Source: Beduini massiliensis (GTDB taxonomy: Bacteria > Bacillota_I > Bacilli_A > Erysipelotrichales > Coprobacillaceae). Taken from it: a stretch of DNA of 64,000 bases. The notes under the pieces are model-generated. The model did not search any database. It had not been told where the DNA came from and was given only the letters and a program-made list of their open reading frames with translations. The position numbers were made by a program, and so were the translations under genes. Of this stretch, positions 57,743 through 64,000 are shown piece by piece. Position 1 is the stretch's first letter. Every line of letters begins with the position of its first letter. The stretch spans positions 310,001 through 374,000 of the forward strand of contig NZ_CDPP01000005.1 of NCBI RefSeq assembly GCF_000829905.1, given 5' to 3'.

Positions 57743-58610
57743 TTGCATCCTCCTTTATTTTTGCCCACAGTTCAATGAAACAATTCGTTGTATAAGGGTT
57801 AAAATATTTTTGAATCAAAATCGGATCCGTTTCAATCCCCTTTTCTTTTAACCACGTATCATAAAGATACTGACTGGCTTTATATAAATAAACATTTACT
57901 AACTGCTCAAAATCTTCTGCTTCATAACTGCATACGATATATTCTCCTTTGGGAATACGTTGCTCCTCACCGGTAAGCTGACCATCCGCCTCAAAGCCAA
58001 CAAAATAATCAAAATACGCCGGATCGGAAGTCAAAGTTAAGACATCAATTCCCACTGACTGCGGATTATTTTGCTGATCCGTCTCCCATAACTCAAAAAG
58101 CGTATTAATCTTCGGTTCTCCCAACTCTTGAATTGAGGCTTTCTTTCTTTTTCCAATAAGCTTGATTTCTTGTTCAACTCGGTCTTTACGAATTGTGAGT
58201 ACCATATCCTCTACAATCAAAGGAACATTTTCTTCAATCATTGTATAATTCAAGAATAGATCGGGTTTTAAGAAATGATCTAAATGCAGATTGCTTTTAC
58301 GATATTCATTAGGCGTTACTTTGTAAACTGCTTTAAATGCTTTTGTAAAATGACCATGATCTAAAAAGCCATGATCCAATGCGACTTTTAAAATAGTATC
58401 CTGACTTTTTTTTAATTGATCCGCCGCTTTTGCTAAGCGTCTTAGTTTCAAATATTCGCCAACGCGCTTATGCACCAAACGATAAAATAATCGCTGATAA
58501 TAATAGGGAGACAAATGGGCAATCTTTGCCAAATCCTCCACACTTAAAACTTGATCATCATGATCTTCAATATACTCAATACTCTTTTGAATGGCTTCCC
58601 ATGCATACAT
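57726..58610 (-). CDS. AraC-type regulator with GyrI-like effector domain
   Basis: 294 residues. Double helix-turn-helix at about 8-105 (LSVEDLAKIAHLSPYYYQRL, DHGHFTKAFKAVYKVTPNEY), then a GyrI-like/AraC_E_bind domain (about 140-290) that binds small organic ligands in the SoxS/Rob-BmrR manner. Regulates unknown genes, possibly its own operon with DUF3788. Confidence 0.88.
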   Translation of the reverse strand: MYAWEAIQKSIEYIEDHDDQVLSVEDLAKIAHLSPYYYQRLFYRLVHKRVGEYLKLRRLAKAADQLKKSQDTILKVALDHGFLDHGHFTKAFKAVYKVTPNEYRKSNLHLDHFLKPDLFLNYTMIEENVPLIVEDMVLTIRKDRVEQEIKLIGKRKKASIQELGEPKINTLFELWETDQQNNPQSVGIDVLTLTSDPAYFDYFVGFEADGQLTGEEQRIPKGEYIVCSYEAEDFEQLVNVYLYKASQYLYDTWLKEKGIETDPILIQKYFNPYTTNCFIELWAKIKEDANGSLG

Positions 58611-58671
58611 ATTTTTACCTCCTGCCTTTCTATTCGTATTCTAGCATATTGCATTTCTTCATCCTTGCATC

Positions 58672-59547
58672 TTAGTGCCTTTTGATTGGAATCCAGATTT
58701 CAATTTGACTTTCTTTGTTTTCATCTTCTATTTCTCCATAACGAATAAAATCAAATCGCAGTGCATCATTTAATTCATAATCCGTCTTTAAAAACCATTC
58801 TTTGTAAATGGATTCAATCCATGGCTGAACACTTTCCTCCTTTTTTCCTCTTAAATAAAAGACAGCATAATCGCTTGCAGGTAAAACCTTACTGACCATG
58901 CCTTTAGGAATCGTCTCAAAACCGTCCACTTCCGCCATCGCATAATAGTCAAAAGTTAAATGATCTTTACCCATTTTACAACGGCTGTAATCATTGATGC
59001 CGATTAAAAACTCATGATTCGTACGATTCGCAATCCACTGTTTATGACGATGCATCTTTCGCCAAGTTTTTCCTATCATAAAAAAGCACAGTAAAGTACT
59101 GCATGAATACCCGATACATATCCTTTCTCTGTTTTCAATTATCTGAATATGACTGAATCGTTGGAATTTTGACTTTTGATCGATCTTTTCAATATCATAA
59201 GAAAGCAGCAGCGGATAGTACTTTTGCTCTCGCCGATAAATATCCGGTGTTTTCTTATATCCTTTCTTAAACGCTAAATGAAAAGCCTGCTGAGACGAAT
59301 ACCCCGCCGCTAAAGCAATTTCAACGATTTCTTTTTCCCCATGAACCAATTCATAAGCGGCTTTGCTCAATCTTCTTTTTTGTATGTAGAGATGAATGGG
59401 CATCCCCAGCAGTTCTGACAGCATGCGATGCAAATGATATTTTGAATAACCGACGTACTGAGCTAAACTATCCAGACTTAAATTTTCATCTAAATGATCT
59501 TCAATATATTGAAGAATGATTGCGATTTTTTCTTTATTTGTCTTCAT
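58672..59547 (-). CDS. AraC-type regulator with GyrI-like effector domain (second copy)
   Basis: 291 residues with the same architecture as the gene downstream: helix-turn-helix at about 10-108 (LSLDSLAQYVGYSKYHLHRM, SSQQAFHLAFKKGYKKTPDIY) and a C-terminal effector-binding domain (ISFETIPKGM-type strand, IEIWIPIK end). The middle, about 120-170, has an odd hydrophobic stretch with three Cys. Identity to the neighbour is low, so an old duplication or separate gain. About 60 bases separate the two. Confidence 0.87.
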   Translation of the reverse strand: MKTNKEKIAIILQYIEDHLDENLSLDSLAQYVGYSKYHLHRMLSELLGMPIHLYIQKRRLSKAAYELVHGEKEIVEIALAAGYSSQQAFHLAFKKGYKKTPDIYRREQKYYPLLLSYDIEKIDQKSKFQRFSHIQIIENRERICIGYSCSTLLCFFMIGKTWRKMHRHKQWIANRTNHEFLIGINDYSRCKMGKDHLTFDYYAMAEVDGFETIPKGMVSKVLPASDYAVFYLRGKKEESVQPWIESIYKEWFLKTDYELNDALRFDFIRYGEIEDENKESQIEIWIPIKRH

Positions 59548-59606
59548 TCTCTCACCTCAGCTTCATTATAATGAAATTGAGAACTGTCCTCTTCACATTT
59601 CTTGCT

Positions 59607-60611
59607 TTAATGATAATGATCTAAAGATTCCCTTAATCGCTGAATCACTTTTGTTTTAAGACTGGAAGGTTCTAAAATAGTAATACGGCTGCCTAGCATC
59701 ATGATCCAGCCAATCAAACCATCACTCAATGTTACTTCTTTTACTTCCCCTACATAATTTCCCGATACGTCCGGCTTCACAATCAGCTGATCGCCAAACT
59801 GATCGACGATGCTGCGGAAAATTTCTTTGTCAAACAGAAATTTCAGATCGATGACTTCGTTTGAGAAAAACATGTTGATTGCCTGACGTTCTAATTGTTT
59901 CATATCCCACATCTCGCGAATATCTGTGAATTTCAATTTTGTCGTTCTTACCAAATCCATTCGATCGATACGATAAATTGACAATTGTTCTTTGCGAACA
60001 TCGTTATAAGCTAATAAATAGTAATGCCCGGAATGCATCATCACTTCATAAGGAGAAACAAAATACGTATGCCCACTGCTGTCTTTTTCATAGTTGCCAT
60101 TTTCACTTTTAACAGCGAGCACCTTTCCATCTTGATTAATTGTATAGCGAACATATTCAAAAATAATCGTCTTTTGTTCATGGATGGCCTGTAAGATCAC
60201 ATTCATTTTGATAAACAAGGGCTTACTTTGAGAACGCATTTCTTCAATATGTAAGCGATCGATCTGTGATTTAGGTGAAAGGGCCGTTATCTTTTCAAAC
60301 AAGGCTTCCCCTTCCTGTTTCGACAACGCTCCGCTTGAATAGAGCGTATCATAAATGAAACGCAGCTGAGCATCTGCCAGAATTCCTTTTTCAATAAAAT
60401 AACCTCGTTTTCTTTTTACCTGAATATAGGAAGAAATGTTGAACACTTCTTCCATAAATCCATTAATTTTGTTGATATCTGCATAAATCGTTTTAATATC
60501 ACAATGACTATCATACTTGGCAGCTAATTCCTCTTGAATCTGACTTGCCATCGTATATGGTTCGTTTGATTTTAAAAGTATTTTGAGTACATACCAAACA
60601 CGGCGATCCAT
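59607..60611 (-). CDS. WYL-domain transcriptional regulator
   Basis: 334 residues. N-terminal winged helix (MDRRVWYVLKILLKSNEP, CDIKTIYADINKINGF), central WYL domain with the ligand-type strand TYFVSPYEVMMHSGHYYLLAY and IYRIDRMDLV, and a WCX-like C-terminal extension. Such regulators bind nucleic-acid-derived or small ligands. ATG at 60611 has GGAGG 8 bases upstream. It follows the 214-residue protein gene directly and is probably co-translated. Confidence 0.9.
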   Translation of the reverse strand: MDRRVWYVLKILLKSNEPYTMASQIQEELAAKYDSHCDIKTIYADINKINGFMEEVFNISSYIQVKRKRGYFIEKGILADAQLRFIYDTLYSSGALSKQEGEALFEKITALSPKSQIDRLHIEEMRSQSKPLFIKMNVILQAIHEQKTIIFEYVRYTINQDGKVLAVKSENGNYEKDSSGHTYFVSPYEVMMHSGHYYLLAYNDVRKEQLSIYRIDRMDLVRTTKLKFTDIREMWDMKQLERQAINMFFSNEVIDLKFLFDKEIFRSIVDQFGDQLIVKPDVSGNYVGEVKEVTLSDGLIGWIMMLGSRITILEPSSLKTKVIQRLRESLDHYH

Positions 60612-60626
60612 TCTCTTTACCTCCAT

Positions 60627-61271
60627 TTAAGCATAACGCTGCTGGTAATGAACAAAGTCACTTGGCTTCCATAACTGCTGCCAAGTCTTTTTACGTTTAT
60701 AACGAAGAAGATCTTCCTGATAATCCAGCAAAATTCCCGTAAATTCATTTTCATTAACCAGACTTAAAGCTTGTTTATATTGTCCTTCAATTAAATAAAT
60801 TTCGCAAGCAAAATATCGATTTGCTTCATTATTTTGCTCAATATAACGTTGACCTTGTTTTATAATGGTATCTAACGAATACTGTTGGAAAGGAATCAGG
60901 TGACGAATCACACAATATTCATCCGATGTAAAATAATGATCAATATGGGATAAAATCACTTTCAGCAGATTCTTTTTATATTGATTAAAAGGAGGATAAC
61001 GTGTTCCTAACAAAAGATCCATATAAACTACAAACTTTTCTAATTCAATATAATGATCTGCTTGATCTGCACAGCGCTTTAACTTTCTAAAGAAAAATTC
61101 ACAAGCTTGAACATCATCTTGAATATTCATCTGCAGCTGCTCCATAGACTCCGACACATAAAACAATGTCTTTACCCTTTCATTTTGACACGTCATAATA
61201 AAGGTATTTAAAAATGCATATAACTGCTGGAAATCAACCATTCTGCTTGTTTTATAATCTAATCGTTTCAT
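60627..61271 (-). CDS. Uncharacterised helical protein paired with the WYL regulator
   Basis: 214 residues, helical, no membrane segment. The C-terminal half (IIKQGQRYIEQNNEANRYF, CEIYLIEGQYKQALSLVNEN) resembles a TPR-like helix pair. No family recognised. AGGAGCGATACTT precedes the ATG. The stop is followed at once by the ribosome site of the WYL gene, so the two form a unit. Confidence 0.65.
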   Translation of the reverse strand: MKRLDYKTSRMVDFQQLYAFLNTFIMTCQNERVKTLFYVSESMEQLQMNIQDDVQACEFFFRKLKRCADQADHYIELEKFVVYMDLLLGTRYPPFNQYKKNLLKVILSHIDHYFTSDEYCVIRHLIPFQQYSLDTIIKQGQRYIEQNNEANRYFACEIYLIEGQYKQALSLVNENEFTGILLDYQEDLLRYKRKKTWQQLWKPSDFVHYQQRYA

Positions 61272-61419
61272 AAGTATCGCTCCTTTTCTTTACACCTCTA
61301 TTGTATAAGAAGTAAAGAAATAAAAGCGGCTCTTCATCCTATTAAACTCCAAATAAACGGATTTGAAATAATTGTCATATTTATTGATTTGTACAATATA
61401 GTTTATAGAGGTGAAAAAA

Positions 61420-63237
61420 ATGTGTGGAATTGTTGGAATATCTAGTTTTACAAAAGATTTGCAGGTGAATACAGAGACAATTAAAAAAATGTGTCAAGTA
61501 TTAAGCCATCGCGGACCGGATGATGCAGGGATCGAAATCTATGAAAATGCATTGCTCGGTCACCGTCGTCTTTCTATTATTGATTTACACAGTGGGCATC
61601 AGCCACTAAAATATACGTATCATGATCAAGAGTATTGTATTGTCTATAACGGTGAACTTTATAATATGAAAGAGTTAAAGGAAGATCTGATTGATAAAGG
61701 GTATCAATTTGCTACTTCCAGTGATACAGAGGTCGCGCTAGTCTCTTATATTGAATATGGTCCTGAATGTGTCAAACGTTTTGAAGGAATCTTTAGTTTT
61801 GTTATTTATAGTGATGATCAATTATTTGGTTGTCGCGATCAATTAGGCGTTAAACCGCTTTATTTTAGCTATGATGAAGACGAACTGGTTTTTGCTTCGG
61901 AAATAAAAGCGATATTGATTTATAAAAACAAAGCTGTTGTAGATCGCAATGGTGTCTTAGAATTACTCGGTTTAGGACCATCGTTAAGTCCCGGTAAAAC
62001 TGTTTATAAAGGGATAGAATCTTTGCGTCCCGGACATTATTTTATTTTTAAAAATAATCATTTAATGATCAAACGCTATTTCAAGCTGAAATCAACGAAA
62101 CACACAGATGATTATGATACAACAAAACAAAAAGTAAGAAAATTATTGATTCATTCCATTACTCAGCAGCTATTGAGTGATGTCGAGATTTCTTCAATGC
62201 TTTCCGGAGGGGTCGATTCAAGTATTATCAGTGCTATCGCCGCAAGCTATCTTCCCAGCCTTGCCACGTATTCGATAACGTATGAAGATCAAAGCAAGTA
62301 TTTTAAAGCTTATGATTATCAAACCAGTCAAGACGATGATTTTATTAAATTAGTCAGTGACCGCTATCATACCGTTCATTTTAATGTGATATTGACTCAG
62401 AAGGAATTAGTTAAACATTTAAAAACCTCATTGATTGCCCGCGATATGCCGGGGATGGCCGATATTGACAGCAGTTTCTTTTGTTTCTCACGTCATATCG
62501 GTTCCAACCACAAAGTGGTTTTATCAGGGGAATGTGCAGACGAAATATTCGGCGGATATCCTTGGTTCTATAAAGAAGAATTATATAACAAAGAAAATTT
62601 CCCATGGCTCTTAGATCAGGACAAACGCATCGAACTGTTCCATGAAGACATCAAAAAACTGCCATTTAAAGAATATATCCAGCAAGCTTATGACAACACG
62701 GTCGGTGAGATTGATGAGATTAACGAAGATGAAGAAGATAAACGTAAGCGACGCATGATTTATTTATGTGTGGAATGGTTTATGCAAACTCTATTGACCC
62801 GAAGTGATTCACAGACAATGCAGGCCTCTATCGAATGTCGTGTTCCTTTTGCCAATGCGAAACTGATTGAATATGTCTACAACGTACCTTGGCGCTATCT
62901 ATACGTTGAGGGCAAAGAAAAAGCCTTACTGCGGGATGCCTTTAAAAACGAGCTGCCTAAAGAAATCTTAGAGCGTAAGAAAAACCCCTATCCTAAAACC
63001 CACTCTCCGGTATATACCGAACTTGTCTGTCAGCTTTTAAAAGAAAGTTTGGAAGACCAAGACAGTATTCTCTATAAACTGTTTGACAAAGACAAATTAA
63101 ATGATTTAATTGAAACAAAAGGGGCTTCTTTTTCTTACCCATGGTTTGGTCAATTAATGATGGGACCACAGCTCATCGCCTATCTTTATCAGATTCATTT
63201 ATGGGGAAAAATCTATCATATTGAATTAGAATTATAA
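61420..63237 (+). CDS. asnB: Asparagine synthase (glutamine-hydrolysing)
   Basis: 605 residues. Class-II glutaminase with the catalytic N-terminal Cys (MCGIVGISSF), RGPDDAG, YNGELYN and SDTEVALV; synthetase domain with the ATP loop SSMLSGGVDSSIIS and GECADEIFGGYPWF. It makes Asn from Asp using Gln and ATP. Start must be the ATG at 61420, since Cys-2 is the nucleophile and GAGGTG sits 7 bases upstream. Monocistronic. Confidence 0.96.
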   Translation: MCGIVGISSFTKDLQVNTETIKKMCQVLSHRGPDDAGIEIYENALLGHRRLSIIDLHSGHQPLKYTYHDQEYCIVYNGELYNMKELKEDLIDKGYQFATSSDTEVALVSYIEYGPECVKRFEGIFSFVIYSDDQLFGCRDQLGVKPLYFSYDEDELVFASEIKAILIYKNKAVVDRNGVLELLGLGPSLSPGKTVYKGIESLRPGHYFIFKNNHLMIKRYFKLKSTKHTDDYDTTKQKVRKLLIHSITQQLLSDVEISSMLSGGVDSSIISAIAASYLPSLATYSITYEDQSKYFKAYDYQTSQDDDFIKLVSDRYHTVHFNVILTQKELVKHLKTSLIARDMPGMADIDSSFFCFSRHIGSNHKVVLSGECADEIFGGYPWFYKEELYNKENFPWLLDQDKRIELFHEDIKKLPFKEYIQQAYDNTVGEIDEINEDEEDKRKRRMIYLCVEWFMQTLLTRSDSQTMQASIECRVPFANAKLIEYVYNVPWRYLYVEGKEKALLRDAFKNELPKEILERKKNPYPKTHSPVYTELVCQLLKESLEDQDSILYKLFDKDKLNDLIETKGASFSYPWFGQLMMGPQLIAYLYQIHLWGKIYHIELEL

Positions 63238-63245
63238 ACAAAAGC

Positions 63246-63277
63246 AGATGGCTTATACACTAAGTCATCTTATTTTA
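63246..63277 (+). terminator. Terminator of asnB
   Basis: AGATGGCTTA and TAAGTCATCT pair with one G-U around a 5-base loop, followed by TATTTTAT. Confidence 0.7.
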
Positions 63278-63285
63278 TCGCTATC

Positions 63286-63332
63286 TTTACGCTGTAAAGA
63301 TTACGTGTTATAATCTTATCAGCGATAAGATT
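63286..63332 (+). promoter_or_regulatory. TetR gene promoter with 21-bp palindromic operator
   Basis: TTTACG (63286-63291) and TATAAT (63309-63314) are 17 bases apart. AATCTTATC-AGC-GATAAGATT (63312-63332) is a perfect dyad that overlaps the -10 and the start point, so the regulator likely represses itself. A partial copy, ATCTTAT, lies at 63267. Confidence 0.8.
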
Positions 63333-63343
63333 GGAGGAAACCT

Positions 63344-63958
63344 ATGGAAAACAAACCCTATCACCATGGTGATTTACGTCGCCTGTTGATTGAAACAGGA
63401 CTGGAAATCATCAGCAAGGAAGGTGAAGAAAAGCTATCTTTACGAAAAGCAGCTGCACAATGTCATGTCAGTAATGCCGCTCCTTATGCTCATTTTGGTA
63501 ATAAAGACGAATTTATCGGTGCCATTCAACAGCATGTTATGGAAAGATTTAAACAGACGTTAGAAGAAACAGCTCGGCAGTATCAAAATTCACCGGAATT
63601 ATTGCTGAAACTGGGATATGCTTATGTTCTATTTTTTTACCAACATCCTTTCTATTATGATTTCTTATTTTCCAGAAAGAACATCAAAATATCTTTATCT
63701 TTAGAAACGATGAATAAAAACGAGAATCCGCCCCTCGAGATATTAAAGAAAGCAGCGGTCCAAACATTCAAAAAAACCGGTATGTCAGATGAAAGCATTC
63801 AAGATACATTGATTGCCATGTGGGCATTAGTTCACGGACTATCGGCAATGATGACCATGCCAAACGTCGAATTTGACTATGATTTAGAATCGAAGATTGA
63901 AGCGATTATGAAAGCCATTGCTCTCTCATCCGCGGTATTAAAGAAGGATCCATCATGA
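63344..63958 (+). CDS. TetR/AcrR-family regulator
   Basis: 204 residues. N-terminal helix-turn-helix (HHGDLRRLLIETGLEIISKE, SLRKAAAQCHVSNAAPYAHF), then a helical ligand-binding domain with the TetR_C_33/WHG-type AMWALVHGLSAMM. GGAGGAAACCT precedes the ATG. Its TGA overlaps the start of the next gene as ATGA, so it is co-transcribed with an oxidoreductase-like gene. Confidence 0.9.
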   Translation: MENKPYHHGDLRRLLIETGLEIISKEGEEKLSLRKAAAQCHVSNAAPYAHFGNKDEFIGAIQQHVMERFKQTLEETARQYQNSPELLLKLGYAYVLFFYQHPFYYDFLFSRKNIKISLSLETMNKNENPPLEILKKAAVQTFKKTGMSDESIQDTLIAMWALVHGLSAMMTMPNVEFDYDLESKIEAIMKAIALSSAVLKKDPS

Positions 63959-64000
63959 ATGTCATCATACACGATCTTGAAACTGAACAGTTTCAAATGC
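63955..64000 (+). CDS. Start of a gene cut by the window (possible NAD(P)H-dependent flavin oxidoreductase)
   Basis: Only 15 codons are seen, MNVIIHDLETEQFQM. The opening resembles flavodoxin-fold NAD(P)H-dependent oxidoreductases that often follow TetR genes, but this is too short for a firm call. ATGA overlap with the TetR stop. Confidence 0.5.
   Translation, partial: MNVIIHDLETEQFQM

Overview
The window looks like a chromosomal segment of an AT-rich, Gram-positive gut anaerobe of the Bacillota, most likely class Erysipelotrichia. The clues are strong AGGAGG-type ribosome sites, GatCAB in place of GlnRS, a camS/ligA/gatCAB cluster, AsrABC sulfite reductase, PduL phosphotransacylase, 6-phospho-beta-glucosidases and a NiCo riboswitch. 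Family placement is inference. No tRNA, rRNA, CRISPR array, insertion sequence or phage gene is visible.

Layout. 1-6.2 kb: a cut-off sugar O-acetyltransferase, a TauE-type permease, a NiCo (czcD) riboswitch with its own terminator in front of a P-type metal ATPase broken by one in-frame TGA, and small accessory genes. 6.2-17 kb: one long minus-strand cluster, asrA-asrB-asrC, then (after a terminator-like hairpin) hemA-hemC-cobA/hemD-hemB-hemL-precorrin-2 dehydrogenase/chelatase. It makes siroheme from glutamyl-tRNA and a siroheme-dependent sulfite reductase that uses it; a LysR regulator is divergent. 17-22.4 kb: two more acetyltransferases, an XRE regulator and an ars-like operon (arsR, permease, thioredoxin-like protein, arsC) with repeated operator motifs. 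22.6-31 kb: rlmD, then ligA-camS-gatC-gatA-gatB. 31-36 kb: a two-component system, cdaA-cdaR (cyclic-di-AMP synthesis), and pduL. 36-49 kb: an esterase, MerR, a GH4 glycosidase with an upstream cre site, an RpiR regulator, ybaN/cydD/cydC, a GH1 phospho-beta-glucosidase and alpha/beta hydrolases. 49-57 kb: tcdA, then thrC-thrB diverging from hom-lysC-asd. 57-64 kb: AraC, WYL and TetR regulators and asnB.

The most interesting regulatory element is at 53.29-53.47 kb. A consensus promoter drives an 11-residue leader peptide (MYKMMTMCISN) made mostly of aspartate-family amino acids, followed by mutually exclusive RNA pairings and an intrinsic terminator just before hom-lysC-asd. This has the layout of a transcription attenuator. 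The hom product also has a shortened C-terminal ACT region, so control may have moved to the RNA level. Other points of note are the TGA-interrupted ATPase behind an intact-looking metal riboswitch, the chelatase fusion that closes the siroheme pathway, and the hairpin directly before the hemA start.
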